DNA of 64,000 bases from CAWABB01 sp963780165 (GCA_963780165.1 CAWABB010000001.1:2108001-2172000), one strand, 5' to 3'. Counted from the stretch's first letter, positions 10,583 to 21,124 are shown. The notes: generated from the sequence alone by a model not told the origin. A program made the numbers and translations.

Positions 10583-12895
10583 ATGGCTCTCATTCGCAAG
10601 CAAGACGCTCTTGACTATCACAGCCAGGGACGGCACGGAAAGATCGAAGTCGTCTCGACCAAACCGTGCGCGACCCAGCGCGATCTCTCGATGGCCTACA
10701 CGCCGGGAGTGGCGGAACCGTGTCTCGAGATTCACGCGAACCCGGGTGACGCCTACAAGTACACCGCCAAGGGGAACCTGGTCGCCGTCATCAGCAACGG
10801 TACGGCGGTGCTGGGCCTCGGCGACATCGGCGCCCTCGCCGGAAAACCGGTGATGGAAGGGAAGGGTGTCCTCTTCAAGAGGTTCGCTGACGTCGATGTC
10901 TTTGATATTGAACTGGATACTCATGACCCCGAGGAGATCATCCGGATTGTCCAGGCGCTGGAGCCGACATTCGGCGGCATCAACCTTGAGGACATCAAGG
11001 CGCCGGAGTGCTTCCATATCGAGGAAGAGCTGAAGAAGACGATGAAGATTCCGGTGTTCCACGACGACCAGCACGGGACGGCCATCATCTCAGGGGCGGG
11101 CCTCCTGAATGCGCTGGAGATCGTCGGAAAGAAGATCGGGGACGTGAAGGTTGTCTTCAGCGGCGCGGGGGCCGCCGGAATTGCCTGCGCAAAGTTCTAC
11201 GTGACGCTCGGCGTCAAGCGCGAGAATCTCATCCTGGTGGACACGAAAGGTGTCGTCTACAAGGGGCGGAAGGAAGGGATGAACCCGTACAAGGAGTTCT
11301 TTGCGATCGACACTGATGCCCGGACACTTGCTGATGCCATGCGCGGGGCAGATGTCTTCGCGGGTGTCTCCGTTAAGGGGGTTCTCACGAAGGAGATGGT
11401 GAAGACGATGGCGAAGGATGGCATCATCTTTGCGATGGCAAACCCCGATCCGGAGATCACACCGGAGGACGCGTTCGAAGCCCGGAAGGACGTTATCGTA
11501 GCGACGGGACGCTCGGATTATCCGAACCAGGTCAATAACGTCCTCGGGTTCCCGTTTATCTTCCGCGGAGCGCTCGACTGCAGGGCAACGGCTATCAATG
11601 ACGAGATGAAGCTGGCTGCCGCCAAGGCACTCGCCACGCTCACGAAGGAAGACGTTCCCGATTCTGTGATCAAGGCGTACGGCGGACAGCGACTCCGCTT
11701 CGGCCGGGATTACATCATCCCTAAGCCACTCGACCCGCGCGTCCTGCTCTGGGAGGCTCCCGCAGTTGCCCAGGCCGCCCGCGAGACTGGCGTCGCGCTC
11801 GAGCCGATCGCCGACCTGAAGGCCTATCGCGATCAGCTCGAAAGCCGGTTCGGACGTTCGAAGCAGATCATGCGCACCTTCGTTCACTGGGCCCAGCAAG
11901 CCCCGCAGCGAATCGTCTTCCCGGAAGGCACGGAAGAGAAGATCCTGCGCGCCAGCCAAATCATCGTGGACGAGGAGATCGCAAAGCCCATCCTTCTCGG
12001 CGACAGGAAGGTCATCGAAGAGAAGATCAAGATGCTGGATCTGGACCTCCCGGGGGTGGAGATCGTCGACCCGAAGAACAGTCAGAAATACGATGAATAC
12101 GTCAGCAAGTACTATGACATGCGGACGCGGAAAGGTATCACCAAAGCAGATGCGCGCTCCGTTGTCCGGGACCCCATCAATTACGGGATGATGATGGTAC
12201 AGACCGGCGACGCTGACGGGCTTGTAGCGGGTCTCACCAAACACTATCCACACACAATGAGACCCGCACTGCAGATCATCAAAGCGGTACCGGGCAGCAG
12301 CACCGTGGCCGGTCTCTACATGCTCATTTTCAAGAACGAGGTGCGGTTTATCACGGACGCCACCGTCAACGTGGATCCCACCGCCGAGCAGCTTGCCGAC
12401 ATCGCGATCATGGCGGCTGAGAAGGTGAAGAGCTTCGACATCGAGCCACGCGTGGCCATGCTGTCGTTCAGCAACTTCGGCAGCACGCGGCACCCAAACG
12501 CCGAGAAGATGGCCCGGGCAACCGAGCTCGTGAAGCGCCGCATGCCGTCGCTTATGGTGGACGGCGAAATGATGGCCGATACGGCCGTGTCGCCGGAGAT
12601 TCTGGAGAGCCTCTATCCCTTCAGCACGCTGAAGGGAGGGGCGAACGTGCTCGTCTGCCCGAACCTGGAATCCGCAAACATCTCGTATAAGCTGCTGGCG
12701 AAGCTCGGCGGCGCCGAGATGGTCGGGCCGATTCTGCTTGGCATCCGGAAGCCTGTATACCTGCTGATCCCCGGGAACGAGGTCGCCGACATCGTCAACG
12801 TGACAGCGATGGCAGTGAGCGATGCCCAGGAGCAGACGGATAGCCAGGGGGCGGCTGGAACGAAGAAAGCCCAGGAGGCCAGCGTCGTGCGCTGA
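10583..12895 (+). CDS. maeB: NADP-dependent malic enzyme with C-terminal phosphotransacetylase-like domain
   Basis: 770 residues. The ATG at 10583 is chosen for its strong AAGGAGG box 6 nt upstream. The N-terminal ~430 residues are malic enzyme: [10 protein letters not shown], the metal/substrate segment [11 protein letters not shown], the dinucleotide site [15 protein letters not shown] and [13 protein letters not shown]. From about residue 440 a phosphate acetyltransferase-like domain follows ([48 protein letters not shown]). The double-domain layout and length match E. coli MaeB, where the second domain regulates the enzyme and is not catalytically needed. It converts malate to pyruvate and CO2. 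Convergent with pckA-terC, so C4/C3 interconversion genes cluster here. Confidence 0.96.
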   Translation: MALIRKQDALDYHSQGRHGKIEVVSTKPCATQRDLSMAYTPGVAEPCLEIHANPGDAYKYTAKGNLVAVISNGTAVLGLGDIGALAGKPVMEGKGVLFKRFADVDVFDIELDTHDPEEIIRIVQALEPTFGGINLEDIKAPECFHIEEELKKTMKIPVFHDDQHGTAIISGAGLLNALEIVGKKIGDVKVVFSGAGAAGIACAKFYVTLGVKRENLILVDTKGVVYKGRKEGMNPYKEFFAIDTDARTLADAMRGADVFAGVSVKGVLTKEMVKTMAKDGIIFAMANPDPEITPEDAFEARKDVIVATGRSDYPNQVNNVLGFPFIFRGALDCRATAINDEMKLAAAKALATLTKEDVPDSVIKAYGGQRLRFGRDYIIPKPLDPRVLLWEAPAVAQAARETGVALEPIADLKAYRDQLESRFGRSKQIMRTFVHWAQQAPQRIVFPEGTEEKILRASQIIVDEEIAKPILLGDRKVIEEKIKMLDLDLPGVEIVDPKNSQKYDEYVSKYYDMRTRKGITKADARSVVRDPINYGMMMVQTGDADGLVAGLTKHYPHTMRPALQIIKAVPGSSTVAGLYMLIFKNEVRFITDATVNVDPTAEQLADIAIMAAEKVKSFDIEPRVAMLSFSNFGSTRHPNAEKMARATELVKRRMPSLMVDGEMMADTAVSPEILESLYPFSTLKGGANVLVCPNLESANISYKLLAKLGGAEMVGPILLGIRKPVYLLIPGNEVADIVNVTAMAVSDAQEQTDSQGAAGTKKAQEASVVR

Positions 12896-12919
12896 GCCTT
12901 GCGCTGCACCGGTACCTCT

Positions 12920-12952
12920 CGCGAACCGCCGGCATGGTGCCGGCGGTTCGCG
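12920..12952. terminator. Bidirectional terminator hairpin between maeB and terC
   Basis: A perfect 15-bp inverted repeat (12920-12934 with 12938-12952) with a 3-nt loop, lying between the two convergent stop codons at 12895 and 12957. It is followed by only three T residues on the plus strand, so it may be a transcription barrier or mRNA 3'-end stabiliser rather than a classic U-tract terminator. Confidence 0.75.
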
Positions 12953-12956
12953 CGTT

Positions 12957-13901
12957 TCAGGGGGTTGGGCCGCCAGGACCGCCGGCATGATGCCGCCGAT
13001 GCAGCAGGGAGGCGACAACCGACACGGCGAGGACCGCGGCGACGACAAGGAGGGACAGCACGATCGGAATGTGTACGATATCCACCAGAAGCATCTTCAG
13101 TCCGATGAAGATCAGGATGGCCGACAACGCATGGCTCAGGTAATGGAACGTGTCCATGATGCCGGCCAGCAGGAAGTAGGTCGCGCGCAACCCCAGGATC
13201 GCGAAGATGTTGGACGTGTAGACGATAAACGGATCCTGTGTCACTCCGAACACGGCCGGGATCGAATCGACCGCGAAAACAACGTCGGTGGTTTCGATAG
13301 TGAGGAGGACAAGAAAGAGCGGGGTGATGGCGAGCCGGGCGTTGATGCGTGAAAAGAACCGACCCGAGTCGTACCCTGACGTCACCGGGAAGAGCATCCG
13401 GGCGAGGCGGATGAAGATGTTGCGGTCAGGGTGCACCTCGACGTCTTTCTGGCTGAACATTTTCCAGCCGCTCACGACGAGGATCACCCCGAACAGATAG
13501 AGAATCCAGTCGAAACGGGAGATCAATGCCGCGCCGGCCGCGATGAAGATCGCGCGCGTGATCAGCGCCCCGATCACGCCCCAGAACAGCGCCCGGTGAT
13601 GCAGGTGTTGAGGGACAGCGAAGTACGAGAAGATGATGACGAAGACAAAGATGTTGTCGAACGAGAGGGCGCGCTCGACGAGATAGCCCGTCAGAAATTC
13701 CAGCGCTTTCGTTGACCCCTCGTACCACCAGACGCCGGCGTTGAACATGAGCGCAAGCACCGTCCAGACGATGCTCCAGATGATCGCCTCGCGGAGCGAG
13801 ACTACGTGAGCCTTCCTGTTGAAGACCCCGAGGTCGATGGCTAGCATCGCCAGGATGAAGATGGTGAAGGTACCGTACAGGAGGATGGTGTTGAATTCCA
13901 T
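12957..13901 (-). CDS. TerC family integral membrane protein (Alx-like)
   Basis: 314 residues from the ATG at 13901. The frame is open upstream, but that part is not membrane-like and overlaps the esterase gene. About nine helices are seen, with the TerC acidic motifs: ERALSFDNIFVFVIIFSYF, the SRFDWILYLFGVILVVSGW segment, and TTDVVFAVDSIPAVFGVTQD. Such proteins (Alx/TerC) export or handle divalent metal ions, notably Mn2+ in E. coli Alx; the older annotation is tellurium resistance. It starts 4 nt after the esterase stop codon. Confidence 0.9.
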   Translation of the reverse strand: MEFNTILLYGTFTIFILAMLAIDLGVFNRKAHVVSLREAIIWSIVWTVLALMFNAGVWWYEGSTKALEFLTGYLVERALSFDNIFVFVIIFSYFAVPQHLHHRALFWGVIGALITRAIFIAAGAALISRFDWILYLFGVILVVSGWKMFSQKDVEVHPDRNIFIRLARMLFPVTSGYDSGRFFSRINARLAITPLFLVLLTIETTDVVFAVDSIPAVFGVTQDPFIVYTSNIFAILGLRATYFLLAGIMDTFHYLSHALSAILIFIGLKMLLVDIVHIPIVLSLLVVAAVLAVSVVASLLHRRHHAGGPGGPTP

Positions 13902-13905
13902 GGTT

Positions 13906-14562
13906 CTATGATCCGGACGCATCCAGCAGCGGCTGCAGCCAGGCCGCGATATCGCCGAGGCTCTCGTCAGTGATCTGATGCGCCATCGGGTATTCCCGGT
14001 ACAGGTGCGGCGCGCTGGACGCGGCAAACAGTTCCTTCGCGCGGCGTGCCATGGTGATTGGGATGACGGGGTCGAGCGTTCCGTGAGTGATGAAGAACGA
14101 GGTTCCGGCGAGCTCGTTCCAACGGTAGGTCAGATGCGTGCCCTCGGCGACGTACCCGCTGTTCGCGGACACTCCCCTGACCAGGCCCGGCCGCGAAAGG
14201 CTCAGGGCCAGCGACATGACCGTCCCCATGCTGAATCCCAGCAGGAACAGCCGGGTGGGGTCGATAGGATGCTCCCGGAGGGCCTCGTCCACGAACTGCG
14301 ACAGGCGCGCATGGCTCTCCCGGAACATTGCGGGCTCGGGGGTGCCGACGGTGCCGACATCATACCAGGTGTACCCCCCGCCGTAGGCATAGGGGTAGGG
14401 AGCGCGCACGCTCAGGATGAGCAGGCGGGGGTCCAGCCGCTCGGCAAGACCTGGAAGATCTTCCTCGTCCGCTCCGCGTCCGTGCACCATGATCATGGTC
14501 GGATGCGGACCCGGGGTGCCCGCCTCCGGCGTGAGCGCGATGTGGTGAAGGGCCTGGATCAT
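13906..14562 (-). CDS. Alpha/beta hydrolase, carboxylesterase/phospholipase type
   Basis: 218 residues. The nucleophile Ser is in [14 protein letters not shown] (GxSxG). The oxyanion region is [14 protein letters not shown], the acid Asp is in [11 protein letters not shown], and the His is in EYPMAHQIT. The order and size match the YpfH/carboxylesterase 2 family of small cytoplasmic esterases. It overlaps pckA by 4 nt (ATGA), so its translation is coupled to that of pckA. The natural substrate is unknown. Confidence 0.9.
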   Translation of the reverse strand: MIQALHHIALTPEAGTPGPHPTMIMVHGRGADEEDLPGLAERLDPRLLILSVRAPYPYAYGGGYTWYDVGTVGTPEPAMFRESHARLSQFVDEALREHPIDPTRLFLLGFSMGTVMSLALSLSRPGLVRGVSANSGYVAEGTHLTYRWNELAGTSFFITHGTLDPVIPITMARRAKELFAASSAPHLYREYPMAHQITDESLGDIAAWLQPLLDASGS

Positions 14563-16151
14563 CGGGGCCCTGAGGCCCGCACGTCCGGCGACACCGACGG
14601 GGCGAACTGCTCGAAGTTCTTCTTGAACAACTCCGCAAGGTCCGTTGACTTTGCATCGTACGCTGCGACGTCCTTCCAGGTGCCCCTCGGATCAAGGACC
14701 TCCGCAGGCACCCCGGGGCATGATGTGGGGACGCGGAATCCGAAGACCGGATCCTGCCGCGTCGCGACATCGGCCAGGGAACCGTCCAGCGCCGCGTGCA
14801 CCATCGCCCTGGTGTGGGCGATCTTCATGCGCGAGCCGACGCCGTACGGTCCGCCGGTCCATCCGGTGTTCACGAGCCATACATGCACCCTGTGCTTCGC
14901 GAGCCGCTCACCCAGGAGCCGGGCATAGACCGTGGGTTGCATCGGCATGAATGGAGCTCCGAAGCAGGTGCTAAATGTTGCCTTCGGCTCGGTGACGCCC
15001 TTCTCCGTTCCCGCCACCTTTGCCGTGTATCCCGACAGGAAATGGTACATCGCCTGCTCGAGCGTGAGGCGCGCGATCGGGGGCATGACGCCGAAGGCAT
15101 CCGCGGTCAGCATGACGAGATTGGTGGGGTGTGGCCCCATTCCCGAGCCGACGACGTTTCTGAGGTGTGTCAGCGGATACGCCGCCCGCGTGTTTTCGGT
15201 GAGTGACCCGTCGTTCAGGTCGATGCGCCTGCTTTCGGAATCCATCAGCACGTTTTCAAGCACGGTCCCGAACATGCGGGTCGTTTCGTAAATCGCGGGC
15301 TCCGCCTCGGCGGAAAGCTTGATGACCTTCGCGTAGCAGCCGCCTTCGAAGTTGAAGATCCCGCGGTCGCTCCACCCGTGCTCGTCGTCGCCGATCAGCG
15401 ACCGGTCCGGATCAGCGGAGAGCGTGGTCTTGCCCGTCCCCGAAAGTCCGAAGAAGAGGGCGCTGTCGCCGTCCGGGCCGATGTTCGCCGAGCAGTGCAT
15501 GGGAAACACCGACTGCTGCGGCAGGAGGTAGTTGAGGATTGTGAAGACTGATTTCTTGATCTCGCCGCCGTAGCTCGTGCCGCCGATGATGACGAGCTTG
15601 CGCGTGAGGTGGAGCGCAATGAACACCTCGGAGTTTGTGCCGTCCACCTCGGGGTTGGCATGGAAGCGCGGCGAGTCGATGATCGTCCACGTGTCAGGCG
15701 AAGTATGGATGACCGGCTCCTGGGGGCGCAGGAGCAAATTGCGCGCAAAGAGGTTATGCCAGACGTAGTCGGTGATCACGCGGACGGGAATCCGGTACTG
15801 GGGATCGGCCCCGCCGTACAGGTTCTGCACGAAGAGATCGCGTCCCTGGAAAAACGCGCACATCTTGGCGTACAGGGCGCTGAACTTGGCCTCGTCCAAC
15901 GGCTGATTGACCTTTCCCCAGTTGATATGCTCCTGGGTGGCTGGTTCGCGCACGATGAACTTGTCGTTCGGAGAGCGTCCCGTATGGTGGCCGGTGTGGA
16001 CAACCAGCGGGCCAAGATGCGAGATCCACCCCTCGCGCCGCCGGACGGTTTCCTCGTACAGCGTTGCCGTCGACAGGTTCCAGTAGACGTTCCCCAGGTT
16101 CTTGAGTCCGAGTCCCGCCAGAACCGTTGCATGTCCGCCGTGCTGCTGCAT
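14559..16151 (-). CDS. pckA: Phosphoenolpyruvate carboxykinase (ATP)
   Basis: 530 residues, typical for the ATP-dependent enzyme. It interconverts oxaloacetate and phosphoenolpyruvate in gluconeogenesis, or in the reverse direction during fermentation. Motifs in order: [12 protein letters not shown], the [16 protein letters not shown] lysine segment, the P-loop [15 protein letters not shown], and the metal site IGDDEHGW. Faces maeB across the shared hairpin, so both pyruvate/PEP branches of C4 metabolism sit together. No sigma-70-like promoter was seen in the 130 nt upstream, so it may be read from the S9 peptidase transcript. Confidence 0.97.
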   Translation of the reverse strand: MQQHGGHATVLAGLGLKNLGNVYWNLSTATLYEETVRRREGWISHLGPLVVHTGHHTGRSPNDKFIVREPATQEHINWGKVNQPLDEAKFSALYAKMCAFFQGRDLFVQNLYGGADPQYRIPVRVITDYVWHNLFARNLLLRPQEPVIHTSPDTWTIIDSPRFHANPEVDGTNSEVFIALHLTRKLVIIGGTSYGGEIKKSVFTILNYLLPQQSVFPMHCSANIGPDGDSALFFGLSGTGKTTLSADPDRSLIGDDEHGWSDRGIFNFEGGCYAKVIKLSAEAEPAIYETTRMFGTVLENVLMDSESRRIDLNDGSLTENTRAAYPLTHLRNVVGSGMGPHPTNLVMLTADAFGVMPPIARLTLEQAMYHFLSGYTAKVAGTEKGVTEPKATFSTCFGAPFMPMQPTVYARLLGERLAKHRVHVWLVNTGWTGGPYGVGSRMKIAHTRAMVHAALDGSLADVATRQDPVFGFRVPTSCPGVPAEVLDPRGTWKDVAAYDAKSTDLAELFKKNFEQFAPSVSPDVRASGPR

Positions 16152-16281
16152 GTCGCCTCCGCTGCTCTGCGTGTGGGATGCGCTACTTCTTGGTGTACTC
16201 TTTCAGGGAGCCGACGAACGTCGACCGGTGTCCTTTACGCCTGCGTGTGCATCAAGACGATCTGCTTGCGATACGTCTCTT

Positions 16282-18456
16282 TCACGGCCTCTTCTCCGAA
16301 GGATGCAAATACTGTGCGAGCCACCCGAACACGGTCTGATGCCAGAACCTGCTGTTCCCAGGCTTCAGCACCCAGTGGTTCTCGTCGGGAAAATAGAGAT
16401 ACTTCGAAGGAACGCCCTGCCGTTGCAGGGCGGTGAACAGCTGCATGGCCTGACTGTCGTCGAGCCTGAAGTCGTAGGCGCCATGAACAACAAGGTGAGG
16501 GGTTTTGAAGTTGCCCGCGTACAGTGACGGGGAATGGACCATATAGGCCTCGCGTGCCGTCCATGGCGTCCCTCCGCGCTCCCACTCGTCGAACCAGATT
16601 TCGTCCGTCGTTCCGTATGCGCTCATGAGGTCGTATTCCCCGTTGTGGGTGACGAGGACCGTGAAGCGTTCCGGGATCCGTGCCTGGAACCAATTCACCA
16701 TGTAGCCTCCGAATGAAGCGCCCGCGGCGCCGACGTGCTTGGGATCCACATACGGGAACGTGGACACCGTGTCGAGGCCCTTCACCAGATCGACGTAGGC
16801 TTTCCCGCCCCAGTCCTTGCTCACACCGTCGACGAAGTCCTGCCCGAACCCCGTGCTGCCTCGCGGATTCGGTGCGAAGACAACATACCCCTGTGCGGCC
16901 CAGAGGGCGGGGTTCCATCGGTAGGACCAGCCGTCTTCCCATGCGCCCTGGGGCCCGCCGTGAACAAGCATCACCATCGGATATTTCTTTGCTGCATCGA
17001 ACCCCGAAGGAAGAAACAGCCATCCCTGGACGAGCGTTCCGCCTTCACCTCTGTATGTGATACTCCGCGGAGCCGGGATGTCCAGCGCGGCGAAAAGCTC
17101 GTCGTTGAGGCGTGTGATCTGCGCAGGTATCCCTGCGGTTCCGCTCGTGTCATCGAGTCCGGCAGCGGATTCTGGAGGGTTGATCGACCAACGGCAGATC
17201 TCCGCCGGGCGGATGGCGGTCGCGTGTGAGAAGACCAGGCCGCGTCCGTCCGGCATCACGCCGATCGAAGCGTTGCTCCCTGTCCCGAAGATCTTCCTCG
17301 CGGGGCTTCCATCCATGCCCACGGCAAAGATCGCGGTTTCCGCCCTGTCATCGCTCAGGAAATAGACCCGCTTGCTGTCGGGCGACCAGACGGGGGAGCT
17401 CACGGACGCGTCGAACGAAGCGGTCAGGGACCGCGGGCTTTTCATGTCGCGGTCCATCAACATCAGCTGCCAGCGGTCGGCTTCACATCCCGGCCGTGCC
17501 TGTGCGCGATAGACGAAGTGCTTGCCGTCCGGGGAGAACCGGGGGGCCCCGTCCGCCGCGGCATTGGTCGTCAGCTGGCGCGTGGCGCCGCCTGCGATGG
17601 CCACGGCGTACAGGTCGTGATTCGTCCGCCATGCCTCCTCTTCGACGGGGACAGGCGTTGCGGTGTACACGATGTCCCGGCCGTCGGGGGTGAACGCGAA
17701 GTCGGGCGGGTCGGAAAACGTGCTTGAGGACGGCACCGCGTCGCGATCGCCCGGCGTAAGATCCCGTGGTTCGCCCCCCGAGTGGGGCTGAATGAAGATG
17801 TGCTGCCTTTTCCCCCCCACCCAGTGGTCCCAGTGACGGTACAGGAGATGCGTGAAGATCTCGGCTTTCACACGACCGTTCGCCTCCCGATCGAGCTTCC
17901 GCCTGTTCAACGAGTCGCTCATGGCAATGGGCTGCGCCGAGAATTCCGGAAACACTTCGGAGACGAACGCGAGCGTGCTCCCGTCCGGCGACCAGACGGG
18001 CAGCGAAGCTCCGGTAGAGAGCGTCGTAAACTGTCGTGCCGGTCCGCCGGCCGCGCTCACGAGCCAGATCTGTCCTGTGCCCGAGCGCGATGATTCAAAG
18101 GCAATCGTCCTGCTATCAGGCGCCCAGGCGGGATGCCGGTCATTCGAGGGATGATCGGTGAGCTGCCGGTTCTGTGTGCCGTCGACGGAGATCACCCAGA
18201 CATCGCTGCTGTTGCGGTTTGCCTCCACATCGGAGATCGTGAGCGTGTAGGCGACGTGGCGGCCGTCGGGCGAGAGCGTCACATCCGAGATCCTCTGTGC
18301 GCGGTAGAGGTCCTCGATCTGCAGCGGGCGCTTCGCCTGCGCCTCGGCGATGTGAGGCGCCGCAAGGAAGAAGAAGACAAGAACCACAGCGGTCGCGGTC
18401 GCCTTGTGAGCCCTGGCGGTCCCGCGAACGGCGTCGGAGACTCTGGATGCGGTCAT
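16282..18456 (-). CDS. S9 family prolyl oligopeptidase-type peptidase, secreted
   Basis: 724 residues from the ATG at 18456, which sits 2 nt after the dcd stop. A GTG eight codons upstream is possible. A signal-like helix (ATAVVLVFFFLAAPHIAEA) precedes a WD40/TolB-like propeller with repeated blocks such as VTLSPDGRHVAYTL, PAWAPDSRTIAF, PVWSPDGSTLAF and PRFSPDGKHFVY. The C-terminal hydrolase domain has the Ser in AAGASFGGYMVNWF, the Asp expected in VVHGAYDFRLDDSQ and the His in FPDENHWVLKPGN. A peptidase of the dipeptidyl/acylaminoacyl kind, presumably periplasmic. Confidence 0.92.
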   Translation of the reverse strand: MTASRVSDAVRGTARAHKATATAVVLVFFFLAAPHIAEAQAKRPLQIEDLYRAQRISDVTLSPDGRHVAYTLTISDVEANRNSSDVWVISVDGTQNRQLTDHPSNDRHPAWAPDSRTIAFESSRSGTGQIWLVSAAGGPARQFTTLSTGASLPVWSPDGSTLAFVSEVFPEFSAQPIAMSDSLNRRKLDREANGRVKAEIFTHLLYRHWDHWVGGKRQHIFIQPHSGGEPRDLTPGDRDAVPSSSTFSDPPDFAFTPDGRDIVYTATPVPVEEEAWRTNHDLYAVAIAGGATRQLTTNAAADGAPRFSPDGKHFVYRAQARPGCEADRWQLMLMDRDMKSPRSLTASFDASVSSPVWSPDSKRVYFLSDDRAETAIFAVGMDGSPARKIFGTGSNASIGVMPDGRGLVFSHATAIRPAEICRWSINPPESAAGLDDTSGTAGIPAQITRLNDELFAALDIPAPRSITYRGEGGTLVQGWLFLPSGFDAAKKYPMVMLVHGGPQGAWEDGWSYRWNPALWAAQGYVVFAPNPRGSTGFGQDFVDGVSKDWGGKAYVDLVKGLDTVSTFPYVDPKHVGAAGASFGGYMVNWFQARIPERFTVLVTHNGEYDLMSAYGTTDEIWFDEWERGGTPWTAREAYMVHSPSLYAGNFKTPHLVVHGAYDFRLDDSQAMQLFTALQRQGVPSKYLYFPDENHWVLKPGNSRFWHQTVFGWLAQYLHPSEKRP

Positions 18457-18458
18457 CG

Positions 18459-18998
18459 TCACTTCAGAAAGTTCTTCCACATCATCGATTCCACGGGCCT
18501 GTCGGTCCGTGTGGTGTACTTCGCAGACGCTTTCGTGCCGTACGTCGTCCCGATCTCTCCGGAAATCTCAAAGTAGATCAGCTGGCCGATCGGCATGCTG
18601 TGATAGACGCGCACGGGCTGCTTGACTGAAATCTCGAGTGTCCACGTGTTGCAGAATCCCACATCTCCCTTGCCTGCGGTGGCGTGAATGTCGATCCCCA
18701 GCCTTCCGATGCTGCTCTTTCCCTCGAGGAACGGAACATGGCGGTGGGTTTCGGTGTATTCCTCGGTGACGCCGAGGTACAGGCGGTGCGGGAGGAGGAT
18801 GAGGCCGTCGTCCGGGATCTCCAGACTTTCGACCTGGTTGTGGATGGCGGCGTCCAGGATATCGTTCTTGTATACCGCGAGCCACCGCCCGAGATGGACG
18901 TCGTACGAGTTTGTCCCGAGAAACTTCTGGTCGAAGGGGGTGATGACAATGGTCCCCCGTCCCATTTCCTCGAGGATTTTCTTGTCGGTCAGGATCAT
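18459..18998 (-). CDS. dcd: dCTP deaminase
   Basis: 179 residues. It converts dCTP to dUTP for thymidylate synthesis. ILTDKKILEEMGRGTIVITP at the start, TNSYDVHLGRWLAVY, the GKSSIGRLGIDIHATAGKGD catalytic stretch and CNTWTLEISVKQPVRVYHSM (with the catalytic Glu in TLEI) are the family landmarks. The C-terminal YGTKASAKYTTRTDRP matches the nucleotide-closing tail. It overlaps the HAD gene by 4 nt upstream and abuts the S9 peptidase. Confidence 0.94.
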   Translation of the reverse strand: MILTDKKILEEMGRGTIVITPFDQKFLGTNSYDVHLGRWLAVYKNDILDAAIHNQVESLEIPDDGLILLPHRLYLGVTEEYTETHRHVPFLEGKSSIGRLGIDIHATAGKGDVGFCNTWTLEISVKQPVRVYHSMPIGQLIYFEISGEIGTTYGTKASAKYTTRTDRPVESMMWKNFLK

Positions 18999-19642
18999 GC
19001 TGATCTCCCGGAATCGGTGGGTGTCACCGCGACGCCCGCCGAGGCGAGATCGCGTAACAGCGTAACGCTGTCGACGAAGCGGAACGCCCGCATGCCGAGC
19101 TGCTCCGCCGCGTCAACATTGATCGGGATGTCGTCGACATAGATGCAGGCTGCCGGGGGCAGTCCGAGCTTGCTGAGCGCGTCGTGATACACGGCGGGGT
19201 CAGGCTTCATGGCGCCAACCTCATACGAGAGCGTGACGGTATCGAACAGTGGAAAGACGTCAACCGTGCGGATGCCGTACTCGAAATGCCACTCGCTCGT
19301 GTTTGACACGAGGGCGAGACGGTAGCGCGGTTTCAGCACGCGGATGATGTCGTGCGTCCCCGCGATGGGCGTGAAGATGTCACAATAGGCCTTCCTGAAT
19401 CCGTCGCGGTCGAGCCGCATGCCGGTTTGTGTCCGCACCCGCTCAAAGAACGCATCGGAGGTCAGCGAGCCCGATTCGTACCGGATGGCCAGATCCCGCA
19501 CCTCCATCATATAGCCTCGTATCGTGGCCGGCGTCGAACCGGATGCGTCGGCAAGGTTCCGGACCATCCGCTCGAGGTCGAACGAAGCGATGACCTGCCC
19601 GAAATCGAACAGGATTGCGGTTATGGGAATCTGGGAAGGCAC
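18995..19642 (-). CDS. HAD family hydrolase (YihX-like)
   Basis: 215 residues from a GTG at 19642. A TTG at 19693 would be the longest start but coincides with the -35 box of a good promoter, so it is unlikely to be translated. HAD motifs: I = ILFDFGQVIASFD (first Asp kept, second replaced by Gly, as in YihX-type phosphatases), II = LALVSNTSEWHF, III = Lys in GAMKPDPAVYHDAL, IV = CIYVDDIPINVDAA. Likely a small-molecule phosphatase; the substrate is unknown. Overlaps dcd by 4 nt. Confidence 0.85.
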   Translation of the reverse strand: MPSQIPITAILFDFGQVIASFDLERMVRNLADASGSTPATIRGYMMEVRDLAIRYESGSLTSDAFFERVRTQTGMRLDRDGFRKAYCDIFTPIAGTHDIIRVLKPRYRLALVSNTSEWHFEYGIRTVDVFPLFDTVTLSYEVGAMKPDPAVYHDALSKLGLPPAACIYVDDIPINVDAAEQLGMRAFRFVDSVTLLRDLASAGVAVTPTDSGRSA

Positions 19643-19664
19643 GGGATCGACGGGGAAGTCTTGA

Positions 19665-19693
19665 AAGATACGAAAGGGGGGGTGGGATTGCAA
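19665..19693 (-). promoter_or_regulatory. Promoter of the HAD-dcd-S9 peptidase cluster
   Basis: On the minus strand: -35 TTGCAA (19693-19688), 17-nt spacer containing seven consecutive C, -10 TATCTT (19670-19665). The predicted start near 19658 leaves a leader of about 16 nt before the GTG at 19642. Confidence 0.6.
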
Positions 19694-19708
19694 CGAAAAC
19701 CGGCTACG

Positions 19709-21124
19709 TTATCGCCCTTTCGGTGGATGCACATACAGGCCGTTCTTCCGGAGAAGGTCAGCGAACACGTCGGGCTTGTCGGTGACGATGCCGTTGACCC
19801 CCGCCGCGAGCGAATGGAACATCTGCGCGGGGTCGTTGATCGTCCAGTGCAGAACCGTCACGATGCGACTCTTACCGTTGTAGTCCCGGTCACGCGTCGC
19901 ATCCGTAATCTCCTCCAGGTCGCCCGTTCTGAATCGCGCACCGATTGACACGACCTCGTTGTTCATCGTGCGCGCCATGGTGAGAGGGTTCTCCTTGAAT
20001 CCCAGCATTGCACCGAAGCTTCCTGATGCGTCGTATGCAAAATGGCAGCGCGTCTCACCGACAGAGCGGATGCCGCCGCGGAGCGCGTTGAGAATGGATT
20101 CGCTCACGTTGGCGATGACGAGGTGCTCCGGCAGGTTCGGGAACTTCTTGAGCGTGCTTCCGAGCGCCTTCCCATAGGCCGTGAATTTCGGGAGGTCCTC
20201 CTCGTCCCAGAGCGGCGGGTTTTTCATGTCGAAGAATAGCAGTTCGAGCCGGGCTGTCTCCTCGGAGCAGAACGTCAGAAACTCTTCCAGCGTCGGGATA
20301 GAATGCTCGACACCGTCCACGAGACGGTACCGGTAGAGGTCCCGCACCTGCTGCAGCGTCAGCTTCAGAACATCAAACGTGTCTTTCGTCCGGACGGTCC
20401 TCCGGCGGACTACCCTGAACTCGCCGCCTTTGGGTTCCTTGATGAGTGCGATATCTCCGTCAAACTCAGGGGACGCAAGCTCGTACGGGAAATCCTCATA
20501 CCGGACCCGGAGGGAATCCGGCCGCGGATCATGGAAGATCACGAGCCGCTTATCCCTGGTGAGGCAGATGTCGAACTCCAGCCCGTTTGCGCCAACATCG
20601 AGCGCTTGCCGGAACGAAGCGATCGTATTTTCCGGGAAGAAGTACGGCGCGCCACGATGGCCGATGTTGAAGACCCGGCGGACCGGGATGTAGAGCGTAA
20701 GCGGGTTCTGGGGGGAGGAGTCGACCCGCACATCACTCTCGTCAAAGAACTCGTTGGTCTCGTACCCGTCGTCCCAGCCGGAATCCCAGCAGGGAATGCG
20801 GGACGGGGCGTACACGGGGAGCACCGCCGGCGTCACCTCTTCGGGTGTCAGGAGGGTGCCGGTCACCTTCGAGAAATTCCCCCGCCTGAAGCCGACCCGG
20901 AAGTAATGCGACCGCGACACCTCATACGACCGCGCGTTCGCGACGAAGAGTCGCGTCGCCGGATCGGGCGTCAGCTGCAGGACATGCTCAGCTTCCTCGG
21001 GATGGTACTCCTCGATCTCGGCGATATCGACGTCGATGCCCTCGAATACGTGAGTCCCGTTACCCCGGGCGGGATCGTCGGTGACAGTGTCGAACAGCCT
21101 GACCTTGACATACAGGGGTTTCAT
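19709..21124 (-). CDS. Glycerophosphodiester phosphodiesterase family protein with extra N-terminal domain
   Basis: 471 residues. The GDPD barrel begins near residue 150: FNIGHRGAPYFFPENTIASF (catalytic His and Asn), GLEFDICLTRDKRLVIFHD (metal Glu/Asp and second His), IPTLEEFLTF, LLFFDMKN, then WTINDPAQMFHSLAAGVNGI and VTDKPD. Residues 1-145 form an additional beta-rich region (VKVRLFDTVTDDP, LFVANARSYEVSRSHYFRVGF) that I do not recognise. GDPDs cleave glycerophosphodiesters to glycerol-3-phosphate and an alcohol. No signal peptide is seen. It lies 75 nt after the decarboxylase gene. Confidence 0.88.
   Translation of the reverse strand: MKPLYVKVRLFDTVTDDPARGNGTHVFEGIDVDIAEIEEYHPEEAEHVLQLTPDPATRLFVANARSYEVSRSHYFRVGFRRGNFSKVTGTLLTPEEVTPAVLPVYAPSRIPCWDSGWDDGYETNEFFDESDVRVDSSPQNPLTLYIPVRRVFNIGHRGAPYFFPENTIASFRQALDVGANGLEFDICLTRDKRLVIFHDPRPDSLRVRYEDFPYELASPEFDGDIALIKEPKGGEFRVVRRRTVRTKDTFDVLKLTLQQVRDLYRYRLVDGVEHSIPTLEEFLTFCSEETARLELLFFDMKNPPLWDEEDLPKFTAYGKALGSTLKKFPNLPEHLVIANVSESILNALRGGIRSVGETRCHFAYDASGSFGAMLGFKENPLTMARTMNNEVVSIGARFRTGDLEEITDATRDRDYNGKSRIVTVLHWTINDPAQMFHSLAAGVNGIVTDKPDVFADLLRKNGLYVHPPKGR

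Noticed and set aside
11090..13048. Long open frame of 652 codons on the minus strand across maeB.
   Set aside because: Antisense shadow of a well-supported malic enzyme in GC-rich sequence; composition (Arg, His, Gly rich) and lack of domains fit an artefact. The same holds for the long plus-strand frames opposite the S41, Lon, psrA and mrdA genes.
16152..16281. On the minus strand a short frame ending [10 protein letters not shown] before pckA looks like the C terminus of a small protein.
   Set aside because: It has an in-frame stop 22 codons upstream and no start codon, so it is not supported as a gene or clear remnant.
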